DNA of 64,000 bases from Denitromonas sp. (GTDB taxonomy: Bacteria; Pseudomonadota; Gammaproteobacteria; Burkholderiales; Rhodocyclaceae): NCBI RefSeq assembly GCF_034676725.1, contig NZ_JAUCBR010000004.1, positions 248,001-312,000 on the forward strand, in the 5' to 3' direction. Each line of letters starts with the position of its first letter. Position 1 is the first letter of the stretch. Under the pieces are notes generated by a model. It searched no databases. It worked only from the letters and a program-made list of their open reading frames with translations, and was not told where the DNA came from. Positions 51,631 to 61,054 of this stretch are shown piece after piece. The translations under genes and the position numbers were made by a program.

Positions 51631-52863
51631 ATGATCGACGAAACCTTCCACCCCGACACCATGCGCTGCGTCCTGCTCGAAGGCATCCACGCCTCCGCCG
51701 TCAGCGTGTTCGAAAGCCACGGCTACACCCATGTCGAACAGCACGCCACGGCGCTGTCGGGCGAGGCGCTCGACGCCGCCATCGCCAAAGCCCACTTCAT
51801 CGGCATCCGCTCGCGCACCCGGCTCACCGAGGCCGTGCTGACCAAGGCCGAGCACCTGCTCGCCATCGGCTGCTTCTGCATCGGCACCAACCAGGTCGAC
51901 CTCACCGCCGCCGCCCGCCGCGGCATCCCGGTGTTCAACGCTCCCTTCTCCAACACCCGCAGCGTCGCCGAGCTGGTGCTGGCCGAAATCATCATGCTGC
52001 TGCGCGGCATCCCCGAAAAGAACGCCGCCCAGCACCGCGGCGGGTGGATGAAACACGCCACCGGCGCGCACGAAGCCCGCGGCAAAACCCTCGGCATCAT
52101 CGGCTACGGCCACATCGGCACCCAGATCGGCATCCTCGCCGAGCAGCTCGGCATGAGCGTGATCTTCCACGACATAGACAGCCGCCTCGCGCTGGGCAAC
52201 GCCCGCGCCATGCCCACCCTCGACACCCTGCTCGCCCAGGCCGACGTGGTCAGCCTGCATGTGCCCGAAACCCCGGCCACCAAAAACCTCATCAACGCCG
52301 GCCGGCTCGCGCAGATGAAACCCGGCAGCCACCTCATCAACGCCTCGCGCGGCACCGTGGTCGACATCGACGCCCTTGCCGACGCTATCGACCGCGGCCA
52401 CCTGCGCGGCGCCGCCATCGACGTCTTCCCGCAAGAACCCGGCGGCAACAGCGATGCCTTCACCTCGCCGCTGACCCGCTTCGACAACGTCATCCTCACC
52501 CCGCACATCGGCGGCTCCACGCTCGAAGCGCAGGAAAACATCGGCACCGAAGTGGCCACCCACCTCATGCGCTACGGCCAGAACGGCTCCGTGCTCATGG
52601 CCGTCAACTTCCCCGAGCTGTCGCTCCCCGTCCAACACGGCGCCACCCGCATCCTCCACATCCACCGCAACGTCCCCGGCGTGCTCGCCAAGATCAACGA
52701 CATCTTCTCCGCCGCCGGCATCAACATCGCCGCGCAGTATCTGCAAACCGGGCCGGAGCTCGGCTATGCGGCGATTGATATCGATGCCGCGCTGTCGGCG
52801 GAAGATCTGGCACGGCTGCGGCAGATTGAAGGAACGCTGCGGTGCCGGACGCTGGTGCGGTAA
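51631..52863 (+). CDS. serA: D-3-phosphoglycerate dehydrogenase
   Basis: A 410-residue SerA of the short ACT-domain type. Substrate domain IRSRTRLTEAVL; NAD motif LGIIGYGHIGTQIGILAEQLGM at about 148-169; catalytic Arg (NASRGTVVDIDAL), Glu (DVFPQEP) and His (TPHIGGSTLEAQ); ACT domain from about 335 (RILHIHRNVPGVLAKINDIFSAAGINIAAQ). It opens serine synthesis. An in-frame ATG at 51661 is an alternative start. It stands alone. Confidence 0.96.
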   Translation: MIDETFHPDTMRCVLLEGIHASAVSVFESHGYTHVEQHATALSGEALDAAIAKAHFIGIRSRTRLTEAVLTKAEHLLAIGCFCIGTNQVDLTAAARRGIPVFNAPFSNTRSVAELVLAEIIMLLRGIPEKNAAQHRGGWMKHATGAHEARGKTLGIIGYGHIGTQIGILAEQLGMSVIFHDIDSRLALGNARAMPTLDTLLAQADVVSLHVPETPATKNLINAGRLAQMKPGSHLINASRGTVVDIDALADAIDRGHLRGAAIDVFPQEPGGNSDAFTSPLTRFDNVILTPHIGGSTLEAQENIGTEVATHLMRYGQNGSVLMAVNFPELSLPVQHGATRILHIHRNVPGVLAKINDIFSAAGINIAAQYLQTGPELGYAAIDIDAALSAEDLARLRQIEGTLRCRTLVR

Positions 52864-53078
52864 ACGGCGAGTCGCTCTGGCCGTGGCGCCACCCGCGCGG
52901 GATGCAGGCATTCCTTGTGGGTGGCGCTTGCCGCTTACGGGGCGGTCGGGTTTAATCCTGAACGGATATGACGATCCACGAGGTGTCGCGACAATGCGCC
53001 CCTCCGCGGAAGTGACGTAGTTGCCATTTGGTTTCAGGAAGGTCTACAACTGACCCGATCGTTGATTTTTACAGCCTT
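52864..53078. other. Non-coding stretch before the cassette
   Basis: No gene seen. Codon-like composition falls away after serA and AT content rises towards 53080. May include remnants of a lost cassette or of an integron platform. Confidence 0.5.
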
Positions 53079-53156
53079 TTTCAACCTCTCGAGTGACGAC
53101 AGCGGCGCAGTGATGCACTGTTTTACGTCGATCAGGAGGCCTGCTTATCGTTAGGC
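53079..53156. repeat. Possible degenerate attC or attI edge
   Basis: It ends in the exact core GTTAGGC (53150-53156) that starts the next cassette. Internal pairing is possible: CCTC with GAGG, CGAC with GTCG, and CAGTG-ATG-CACTG (about 53109-53121). The left core TTTCAAC deviates from the consensus. Confidence 0.4.
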
Positions 53157-53159
53157 GCC

Positions 53160-53690
53160 ATGAAAGTACACGTCGTTCCGCCAGATTCAGCTTGGGCAGA
53201 AGCCTATGAGGCCGAAGCGCAGCGGCTTCGCTCGGTATTGAATGACCTGGACGTCGATCTCCATCACATCGGAAGCACCTCGATCCGAGGCATCTACGCC
53301 AAACCAATCATTGACATCCTCCTGGTAGTTCGAAACCTCGAGGCACTAGATTCTCGATCGGACGCTGTGTGCGCCCTCGGATACGAGGCAAAGGGGGAGT
53401 TCGGCATTCCCGCTCGTCGCTACTTTCGCAAGAACTCATCCGCAGGCGTCCGTACGCACCAGGTTCATGCGTTCGAGCGCAACAGTCACGGCGCAGAACG
53501 GCATCTCGCCTTCCGCGACTACATGAGCGCTCATGCGCAAGCGGCAGGGGCGTACAGCGCACTCAAACAACGCCTGGCAAGACAGTTCCCGCACGATATC
53601 CAGGCCTACATGAGCGGCAAAGACGCCTTCATCAAGCAGCATGAAGCCTTGGCGCTTGCGTGGCTGTCCAGCAAGCAGCATGGCGCCTAA
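53160..53690 (+). CDS. GrpB-family (UPF0157) protein in an integron-type cassette
   Basis: A 176-residue GrpB/UPF0157 nucleotidyltransferase-like protein: VDLHHIGSTSIRGIYAKPIIDILLVV is the family core, with GVRTHQVHAFERNS and FRDYMSAHAQAAGAYSALKQRLA following. It begins four bases after a GTTAGGC core and ends inside the left core of an attC site, so the gene fills a mobile cassette. Base composition and codon use differ from the neighbours (more AT). Members are frequent passengers of integrons. Activity unknown. Confidence 0.88.
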   Translation: MKVHVVPPDSAWAEAYEAEAQRLRSVLNDLDVDLHHIGSTSIRGIYAKPIIDILLVVRNLEALDSRSDAVCALGYEAKGEFGIPARRYFRKNSSAGVRTHQVHAFERNSHGAERHLAFRDYMSAHAQAAGAYSALKQRLARQFPHDIQAYMSGKDAFIKQHEALALAWLSSKQHGA

Positions 53691-53756
53691 TCCTTCCATC
53701 GAGTGGACGCATTCCAGCCTTCGGCCTCCAAGCGCCTCTCTTGTCAAACGTTAGAC
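53685..53756 (+). repeat. Integron attC recombination site (59-base element)
   Basis: 72 bases from GCCTAAT (53685-53691, left core) to GTTAGAC (53750-53756, right core). CCTTCCATCGAG directly after the left core and TTGTCAAACGTTAGAC at the right end are almost identical to the attC sites of class 1 integron cassettes. The central part can fold back (CCAGCCTTCGGCCTCC). The gene stop codon lies inside the site, as is common. Confidence 0.88.
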
Positions 53757-54119
53757 GGCACCCCATAAATGATTGAACAGCCGCTACGACCCGCATCCGA
53801 CGGTCCGCACAATCGACGAGGTGCTGTCGATCGTCGACGCCGATGAGTACGGCGGTTTCCGCGGCTGACTCAAGGCTCGGGCATCGGGCTCGAGTCTTGA
53901 AATACGACATCCCAGTTCGCCCCATGGGCCAGTCTGAACAGAAGACCTGACGCCCCAGCCTGCCGCAGCCGTCACCCCGTTCGTCGCACCCTGATACAAA
54001 ATCACGCACGACAATGCTGCGGCGCACCATTGTTTGTCTGTAGTGTGTCAACCGTTGATTCACCCGTTTCCTGACGCCCGCCCATCGGTGCCGGGCGAAC
54101 GGGCGGAAAGGAGGTCGGC
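53757..54119. other. Region after attC, no intact gene
   Basis: About 360 bases of mixed composition. A short open frame (53773-53868, see separate entry) is the only coding-like trace. No second attC was recognised. A possible promoter for the patatin gene is near 54000-54060, not resolvable. Confidence 0.5.
53773..53868 (+). pseudogene. Possible gene remnant
   Basis: A 31-codon frame reading YDPHPTVRTIDEVLSIVDAD and ending EYGGFRG, which has the look of a real protein C-terminus but no start codon or upstream part. It may be what remains of a truncated gene next to the cassette. Origin unknown. Confidence 0.25.
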
Positions 54120-55181
54120 ATGCGGATCAAACCCTTCTCTCACCGAAAGACCATCAGCCTGGCCCTGCAGGGCGGCGGCGCGCACGGGGCCTTTACCTGG
54201 GGTGTGCTCGACTACCTGCTCGAAGCCGGCCAGCTTGAGTTCGACGCGGTCAGCGGCACCAGCGCCGGTGCCATGAACGCGGCGGTGCTGGCTCAGGGCC
54301 TGATGGCGGGCGGGACGGACGGCGCGCGCGAAGCCCTGGCAACATTCTGGAAGGCGGTGGCGGGCAGCGTGCCCTTCGACGTCACCGTGCGCACGCTCGA
54401 TGGCGCCAGCGGAACCCTGGCGCCGGCGATGAAGATGTTGATGATGTGGACGAGCTTTTTCTCGCCGTACGAGCTCAACCCGTTTGACCACAACCCCTTG
54501 CGCGACGTGGTGACGAAGCAGATCGATTTCGAACGGCTGCGGCGCGAGAGCCCGTTGCGGCTGTTCATTGCCGCCACCGAAGCCAACACCGGCCGCCTGC
54601 ACCTGTTTCGTGAGCGCGAACTGACCGCCGACGCCCTGCTCGCCTCGGCCTGCCAGCCGTCCGTGCATCACAGCATCGAGATCGACGGCGAGCACTACTG
54701 GGACGGTGGCTTTGCGGCCAATCCGGCAGTGTTCCCCTTGTTTTACACGGGCAAGAGCCGCGACATCATGCTGGTGCTGATCAACCCCCTGCGCCACAGC
54801 AAGACGCCGCGCAGTGCCGACGAGATCCGCACGCGCAGCATGGAGCTGGGCTTCAGCGCGAACTTCCTGCGCGAGATGCGCATGTTCGCGCATGCCCGGG
54901 AATTTGCCGAAAAGCAGCCGTGGTGGTCGCGCGGACGGCTGGAGCGGCGCCTGCTGTCGACCAACTTCCACCTCATCGAGGCCTCGGAGGTGATGAGTCA
55001 GCTGTCGTCCGAATCCAAGCTGTCGGCCAGCGGGTCTTTTCTCGAACTGCTGCGCGACCTGGGCCGCGAGCGCGCGGCGCAGTGGCACGCCGCCTCGGGC
55101 CACCACGTTGGCGAGCGCCCCTCGGTCGAAGTGGCCGGCTTGTTCGGCGCCCGCCCAAACGCAGCGGCGTTGCGCCGCTGA
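54120..55181 (+). CDS. Patatin-like phospholipase
   Basis: A 353-residue protein with the patatin catalytic elements: glycine-rich oxyanion loop ALQGGGAHGAF (16-24), nucleophile elbow GTSAG (46-50, S48) and catalytic aspartate motif DGGFAANP. AAAGGAGG precedes the ATG. No signal peptide. Bacterial patatin-like proteins act as lipid acyl hydrolases. Convergent with an MFS gene seven bases downstream. Confidence 0.92.
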   Translation: MRIKPFSHRKTISLALQGGGAHGAFTWGVLDYLLEAGQLEFDAVSGTSAGAMNAAVLAQGLMAGGTDGAREALATFWKAVAGSVPFDVTVRTLDGASGTLAPAMKMLMMWTSFFSPYELNPFDHNPLRDVVTKQIDFERLRRESPLRLFIAATEANTGRLHLFRERELTADALLASACQPSVHHSIEIDGEHYWDGGFAANPAVFPLFYTGKSRDIMLVLINPLRHSKTPRSADEIRTRSMELGFSANFLREMRMFAHAREFAEKQPWWSRGRLERRLLSTNFHLIEASEVMSQLSSESKLSASGSFLELLRDLGRERAAQWHAASGHHVGERPSVEVAGLFGARPNAAALRR

Positions 55182-55188
55182 CCCGCGC

Positions 55189-56430
55189 CTACACGCCCCG
55201 GCTGCGCCGCCTCTGGTACCAGCGCGACATGCCTTCCAGCGCCAGCCACGAGGTGGCGGCAGCAGCCAGCAGCATGAGCTGGGCAGCGCGCCAGCCCCCG
55301 GCGTCGACGATCAAGGCGAAGACGGTTGGCGCGGCGGCGGTGACGATCAGCACCGGCGTGGCGAGCAGGCCGAGCACCATGCCGTAGCCGCGAGCACCAA
55401 ACAGCGCCAGCGGCACCGCACCGCGAACGATGGTGATCACGCCCTGGGAGGCGCCCATCAGCAGCGTAAACGCCAGCAGGACCTGCACATTGCCCGCCGA
55501 CAGCAACAACAGGACGAAGGCGCAGGGCAGCCCCCCGAGCGCCACCCGGGCGATGCTCATGGCGTGCAGCCTGCGCCCAAAGATGATTTCGACAACCCGC
55601 CCGCCAAACTGCGCAAAACCCTTCATCGACGCCACCCACACCGCCGCGGCCGTGGCCAGACCGGACGCCTCGAGCAGCGGCACGAACATCACCGACAACG
55701 CACCAAACACCAAGCCGTTGAGCGACATGACGATGGCAAACAACGTAAGCGCGATCCGCCGGTCGCGGCCTTGCAGCGGCGCCTCATCGGACGCCCCCGC
55801 CACCGGCGCCTCCACCGGGGTGTCGGGCTCGGGCTCGCGACGCGACAAGCCGAACCAGTTCAGCGGCAGGCACACCAGCAAGTGAATGACGGCGAAGCAC
55901 ACCAGCGTATCGCGCCAGCCCAGGGCGGCATTCAACTGGTGGCCGAGCATCCAGAACACCGAGGAGGCGAAGGCGCCGAACAGCGTCAGGTAGGAGATGG
56001 CCTTGCGCCCGCGCGAGGGCACCACCTGCACCAGCGCCGCGAAGGCGGCATCGTAAAGGCACAAGCGCATACCAACGCCCATCAGGGCCCACACCGCCAG
56101 GTAGGCGCCCTCTCCCTGCACGCGCGACAACAGCAAGAGCGCGGCGGACGACAGCAGCGCACCGGCGGACATCACTCCGCGCGCGCCGTGCCGGTCGATG
56201 GCGCGGCCGGCGGCAGCCGACACCGCACCCATCATGAGCAGCGAGACGGTAAAACCGAAATAGATCAGCCCCTGACTCCAGCCCATGTCGCGCGCGATCG
56301 GGCCCGCCAGCACACCCAGGCTGTAGTAGGTGGTGCCCCAGGCGGTGATCTGGGTGATGCCCAGCGCGCAGACCGCAGCAAAGAACGGGTCTGCGCGAGC
56401 GGTGGCGGCGACGCTCAAGCGGCCAGCCAC
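55189..56430 (-). CDS. MFS transporter
   Basis: A 413-residue protein with about 12 membrane helices and the MFS loop motif AGRAIDRHGARGVMSAGALL between TM2 and TM3. No specific subfamily motif was recognised. The start overlaps the end of the thioredoxin-like gene by 16 bases, indicating one transcript with it and the permease gene. Substrate unknown; the neighbours suggest metalloid or thiol-linked stress, which is inference. Confidence 0.85.
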   Translation of the reverse strand: MAGRLSVAATARADPFFAAVCALGITQITAWGTTYYSLGVLAGPIARDMGWSQGLIYFGFTVSLLMMGAVSAAAGRAIDRHGARGVMSAGALLSSAALLLLSRVQGEGAYLAVWALMGVGMRLCLYDAAFAALVQVVPSRGRKAISYLTLFGAFASSVFWMLGHQLNAALGWRDTLVCFAVIHLLVCLPLNWFGLSRREPEPDTPVEAPVAGASDEAPLQGRDRRIALTLFAIVMSLNGLVFGALSVMFVPLLEASGLATAAAVWVASMKGFAQFGGRVVEIIFGRRLHAMSIARVALGGLPCAFVLLLLSAGNVQVLLAFTLLMGASQGVITIVRGAVPLALFGARGYGMVLGLLATPVLIVTAAAPTVFALIVDAGGWRAAQLMLLAAAATSWLALEGMSRWYQRRRSRGV

Positions 56431-56651
56431 TGCTCGATGGCGGCCCGGTCGGGCACGCTGCCCACATGCACGACCTTGCCGTCGATGACGACACCGGGCG
56501 TGGACATGACGCCGTAGGCCGCAATGTCCTGGATGTCCGTCAGCTTCTGCACGCGGACCACCGCGCCCTTCGCCCTGGCCACCTCCTCGATCAGCTTGAG
56601 GGTGGTATCGCCACTGCTGCCGCAGCAGCTACCGAGTACCTTGATATCCAT
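56415..56651 (-). CDS. Small thioredoxin-fold protein with CC motif
   Basis: ATG at 56651 (AAGGAGCACATC upstream) gives 78 residues. MDIKVLGSCCGSSGDT carries adjacent C9-C10 in place of the usual CxxC, and VMSTPGVVIDGKVVHVGSVP has the cis-Pro of the fold. This is the small redox-active disulfide protein type (MTH895/TM0996-like), often next to permeases of the YraQ/ArsP kind, as here. Probably hands a thiol-bound metal or metalloid to, or reduces it for, the permease. Confidence 0.88.
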   Translation of the reverse strand: MDIKVLGSCCGSSGDTTLKLIEEVARAKGAVVRVQKLTDIQDIAAYGVMSTPGVVIDGKVVHVGSVPDRAAIEQWLAA

Positions 56652-56697
56652 GATGTGCTCCTTGGGTTGTGGAAATGAGGGGGGTGAGAGATGGCGC

Positions 56698-57759
56698 TCA
56701 CAGCACCGCGTTGAAGACGACACCCACGCTCAGGATGCCCATCGACACCACGGCCACGAAGGTGGCGATCAGGCGCAGCTTGAGCACCTTGCGCAGGATG
56801 ATCATCTCGGGCAGCGACAGCGCGATCACGCTCATCATGAAGGCCAGCACCGTGCCCAGCGCCGCCCCCTTGGCGAGCAAGGCCTCGACGATGGGAATCA
56901 TGCCGGCCGCGCCGCTGTACATCGGCACCCCGACCACCACCGCCAGCGGCACCGACCACCAGGCATCCTTGCCCATCACCGAGGCCATGAAGTCCTCCGG
57001 CACCCAGCCGTGGATCACCGCGCCCACACCGATCCCCACCAGCACATAGGGCCAGACCTTGCCGACCACCTCTCGCACGCTGGCAAAGCCGGCGTCGATG
57101 CGCTCCGGCAGCGTCATCGGCCGATCGCCATCGCCGGCCGCCACACGCGGGATGTTGCGCACCCAGTCCTCCAGGTCGCCCTCCATCTTCATGCGTCCCA
57201 GCACCCAGCCCGCCACGATGGCGATCAGCAAGCCCAGCCCCAGGTAGAGCAGCGCAACCCGCCAGCCAAACATGCCGAACAACAGCGCCAGCGCCACCTC
57301 GTTGACCATCGGTGCGGCGATCAGAAACGAGAAGGTCACGCCCAGCGGCACCCCGGCCTGCACGAAACCGACAAACAGCGGCACCGCCGAACATGAGCAG
57401 AACGGTGTCACCACGCCCAGGCTGGCCGCCATGGCGTTGGCCACGCCCTCGCTGCGCCCGGCCAGCAGCGCGCGTGTGCGCTCGGGGGTAAAGTAGGAAT
57501 TGACCATGCCCATGACAAACACCACCGCGGTGAGCAGCAGCAACAGCTTGGGCGCATCGTAGATGAAGAACTGCAGCGCGCCGCCCAGGTGGCTGGCCCG
57601 GTCGACCGGCAGCAGCGCGACCAGCGCCTCGGACGCGGGGGCCAAGGCCCAGTACAGCAAGACGACGACCACGGCCGCGAGGCCGAGGAAGGTGCGGGGT
57701 TGTTGCCGCGACAGGCGCAGCGCCGGCTGGCGCAACAACGCGGTGGTGAGCGGGCTCAT
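56698..57759 (-). CDS. YraQ/ArsP-like permease (DUF318/UPF0718)
   Basis: ATG at 57759 (AGGATC upstream) gives 353 residues with eight or more membrane helices. VVTPFCSCSAVPLFVGFVQAG has the CSCS signature of the family and PMYSGAAGMIPIVEALLAKG the second conserved block. ArsP members export trivalent organoarsenicals; others are uncharacterised. Linked to the CC-thioredoxin and MFS genes downstream. Confidence 0.9.
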   Translation of the reverse strand: MSPLTTALLRQPALRLSRQQPRTFLGLAAVVVVLLYWALAPASEALVALLPVDRASHLGGALQFFIYDAPKLLLLLTAVVFVMGMVNSYFTPERTRALLAGRSEGVANAMAASLGVVTPFCSCSAVPLFVGFVQAGVPLGVTFSFLIAAPMVNEVALALLFGMFGWRVALLYLGLGLLIAIVAGWVLGRMKMEGDLEDWVRNIPRVAAGDGDRPMTLPERIDAGFASVREVVGKVWPYVLVGIGVGAVIHGWVPEDFMASVMGKDAWWSVPLAVVVGVPMYSGAAGMIPIVEALLAKGAALGTVLAFMMSVIALSLPEMIILRKVLKLRLIATFVAVVSMGILSVGVVFNAVL

Positions 57760-57857
57760 GAGTCGATCCTTTTGAAGCACGGGCGTGTGTTCGCTGAGAG
57801 GAAGACGAAACACACCGCAAAAGGATTCACCCCGGCGCCAGCCGGCCTGGTGAGCGA

Positions 57858-58442
57858 TCAGTCAGCCGCGTCACGCGGGAAGTGGCAGCACACCGCGCCA
57901 TGCTCATCGAAGCCGACCCGGCAATCGGTGACCAGGCGTTCACGCAGGCGGTGCCGCGCACGCAGCAGCCGCGACTTGGCGGCGGCCAGGCTCAGCCCCT
58001 GCGCCTGAGCATACGCGCGCACCGTCTGCCCCTGCAGATCGCAGGCGCGCAAGATCGCCGTGTCCTCCGGCGCCAGTTTGCCGATAACCCGGGTCACACA
58101 GTCGGCCAGCGCATCGACCGGCGCCAGCTCGGCCACGGCCGGCGCTGCGATGGGGGCATCCTCGGCCAGCGGCTCGGTCGGATGCTGGGTGCGGCCCTGA
58201 TCGATCAGGGCATTGCGGGCCACCTGGAACAGCCACGCCCGGGCGTTGGTCAGGGTGCAGAAGCCCTGGCCCTGCCGAACCGCCTTGACGAACACATCCT
58301 GCAAGACATCATCGGCCGTGTCGGTGTCCCCCAGCCGGCGCCGCAGATAACCGCGCAGCTCGCCCTCGTGTGCCTGCCAGGCCTGCGCAACGCAAGCCAG
58401 GCCGGCCACGGCTTGGGAAGTCACCAGGGGGGAAGCACTCAC
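57858..58442 (-). CDS. sigZ: SigZ-like ECF RNA polymerase sigma factor
   Basis: GTG start at 58442 with GGAGATG upstream; 194 residues. Region 2 (WQAHEGELRGYLRRRLGDTDTADDVLQDVFVKAV, about 22-56) and region 4 (LSLAAAKSRLLRARHRLRERL, about 148-168) are clear. The C-terminal tail has C174, H181, C185, C186 and H187, a probable metal or redox site that fits the SigZ group. No anti-sigma gene is adjacent. It precedes the permease gene on the same strand by about 100 bases, so it may control it. Confidence 0.87.
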   Translation of the reverse strand: MSASPLVTSQAVAGLACVAQAWQAHEGELRGYLRRRLGDTDTADDVLQDVFVKAVRQGQGFCTLTNARAWLFQVARNALIDQGRTQHPTEPLAEDAPIAAPAVAELAPVDALADCVTRVIGKLAPEDTAILRACDLQGQTVRAYAQAQGLSLAAAKSRLLRARHRLRERLVTDCRVGFDEHGAVCCHFPRDAAD

Positions 58443-58651
58443 ACCACATCTCCGGACATGACATCAGATCTCGCCCGGGACGGTACGCCGGGGCGGGCCT
58501 TGAAAACGGCAGCGCATCACGCTCAGCCTGAATCATAAAGGCGCCGGCGCCAGGTCGTCGACGGGGAGGCGGTCGGCGACGATGCCAATGGCGTCCGTCA
58601 CCCCGCAGTGATACCAGGGGCGCGGGGGCCGCCCCACGCCCCCGATGGCGC

Positions 58652-60232
58652 TCACGCGCCCTGGCCGTCCTTGTAGCGCTCGCGCAGCTCGCGCTTGAGC
58701 AGCTTGCCCGAGGCATTGCGCGGCAGGTCGTCGACAAAGACCACCCGCTTGGGCACCTTGAACGGCGCAAGCCGCGCATGCACATGGGCGATCAACTCGT
58801 CGGCGCTGGCCGCGGCCCCCTGCTTGAGCGCCACCACCGCCACCACGGCCTCGATCCAGCGCGCGTCGGGCAGGCCGATGACCGCCACCTCGGCCACCGC
58901 CGGGTGGGTGTACAGACACTCCTCCACCTCGCGCCCGGCCACCACCACGCCGCCGGTCTTGATGATGTCCTTGATGCGGTCGGTGATGTAGAGATAGCCG
59001 CCCTCGTCGAAGTAGCCCACGTCGCCGGAACGGAACCAGCCGTCGGCGAAGCTGGCGGCGGTTTCCTCGGGCTTGTCCCAATAGCCGGTCAGCAACTGCG
59101 CCGAGCGGTGCACGATCTCGCCCATCTCGCCCGGCGGCAGGTCGCGCATGTCGGGGTCGACGACGCGCGTCTCGACATTGAAGATCGGCCGCCCCGCCGA
59201 GGCGGGGCGCTCGGCATGCTCTTCGGGGCGCAGCACGGTGGCCAGTGGCGCAATCTCGCTCTGGCCATAGCAGTTGTAGAGCTGCAGCGCCGGCAGGCGC
59301 GCGGCCAGCTCGTGGATCACCGGCACCGGCATGATCGAGGCGCCGTAGTAGGCCTTGCGCAGCGAGCCCAGGCGCGCCGGATCGAAAGCCGGATGGCGCA
59401 GGAAGCCGATCCACACCGTCGGGGGCGCAAAGAAGGAGCTCACCCGCTCGCGCTCGATCAGATCGAAGCACAGCTCGGGCTGCGGGCTTTGCACCAGCAG
59501 TGTGGTGGCGCCAATGAGCAGCTGCGGCATCAGGAAGACATGCATCTGCGCCGAGTGGTAGAGCGGCAGCGCCGCCAGCGAGCGGTCGTCGGCGCGGATG
59601 TCGCAGGCGATCAGGGTGCTGGTGTACTCGGCCAGCAGCGCGCGGTGGGTCATCATCGCGCCCTTGGGTGCGGCGGTGGTGCCCGAGGTATAGAGCAGCT
59701 GCGCCACGTCGTCCTCGCGCACGGCGAGGGCCGGCGCGGTGTCGTCGCCCGGCGCCTGCGCCCAGGCCAGCACGTCGCACGCCGTGCCGCCAAACAGCGT
59801 GCCCTGCGTGATGTCGCCCAGCGTCGGGCCGAGCGCCTGCACATGGCCGGCCATGTCGGGGTCGCAGAACAGCGTGCGCGCGCCGGACTGCTCGACGATG
59901 TAACGCAGCTCGGCGTCGAGCAAGGCGTAGTTGATCGGCACATGGATCAGCCCGGCGCGCACGCAGCCCAGCCACAGCAGCACATAGGCGTCGGAGTTGC
60001 GCCCGTAGGCGGCCACGCGGTCGCCGGCCACCAGGCCAAGGCCGAGCAGGCGGTGGGCCACACGGTTGGCGGCCGCGTCGAGCTGCGCGTAGGTCCAGCT
60101 GCGCGCCTCGAAGCGTAGCGCCTCGCGCGCGGGGTTGCGGCGCACCGAGCGCGCCAGGGCATCGCCAATCAGGTCGCGGCGGGCGCGCTGGATCTGCGCG
60201 GTGCTGCGGGGGTCGAACACGGATTCGTTCAT
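58652..60232 (-). CDS. Acyl-CoA synthetase (AMP-binding, FadD/long-chain type)
   Basis: A 526-residue ANL enzyme: P-loop-like LLYTSGTTAAPKGAMMTHRALL (about 178-199), YNCYGQSEIAPLATVLRPEEH, GWFRSGDVGYFDEGGYLYITDRIKDIIKTGG (pieces GWFRSGDVGYFD, ITDRIKDIIKTGG) and the C-terminal lysine in NASGKLLKREL. It activates a fatty or aryl acid to its CoA thioester. AGGAGGAGAAGG lies before the ATG. Terminal gene of the minus-strand beta-oxidation-like cluster. Confidence 0.93.
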   Translation of the reverse strand: MNESVFDPRSTAQIQRARRDLIGDALARSVRRNPAREALRFEARSWTYAQLDAAANRVAHRLLGLGLVAGDRVAAYGRNSDAYVLLWLGCVRAGLIHVPINYALLDAELRYIVEQSGARTLFCDPDMAGHVQALGPTLGDITQGTLFGGTACDVLAWAQAPGDDTAPALAVREDDVAQLLYTSGTTAAPKGAMMTHRALLAEYTSTLIACDIRADDRSLAALPLYHSAQMHVFLMPQLLIGATTLLVQSPQPELCFDLIERERVSSFFAPPTVWIGFLRHPAFDPARLGSLRKAYYGASIMPVPVIHELAARLPALQLYNCYGQSEIAPLATVLRPEEHAERPASAGRPIFNVETRVVDPDMRDLPPGEMGEIVHRSAQLLTGYWDKPEETAASFADGWFRSGDVGYFDEGGYLYITDRIKDIIKTGGVVVAGREVEECLYTHPAVAEVAVIGLPDARWIEAVVAVVALKQGAAASADELIAHVHARLAPFKVPKRVVFVDDLPRNASGKLLKRELRERYKDGQGA

Positions 60233-60272
60233 TCCTTCTCCTCCTTCAGTGGGTTGCCGGTCGTGCGCCGGC

Positions 60273-61040
<768 letters not shown>

Positions 61041-61054
61041 GTGGTGCGTCCTGA

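Noticed and set aside
53869..54060. Second attC downstream of the cassette, ending near CAACCGTTGAT
   Set aside because: GTTGATT does not fit the GTTRRRY core and no partner left core was found.
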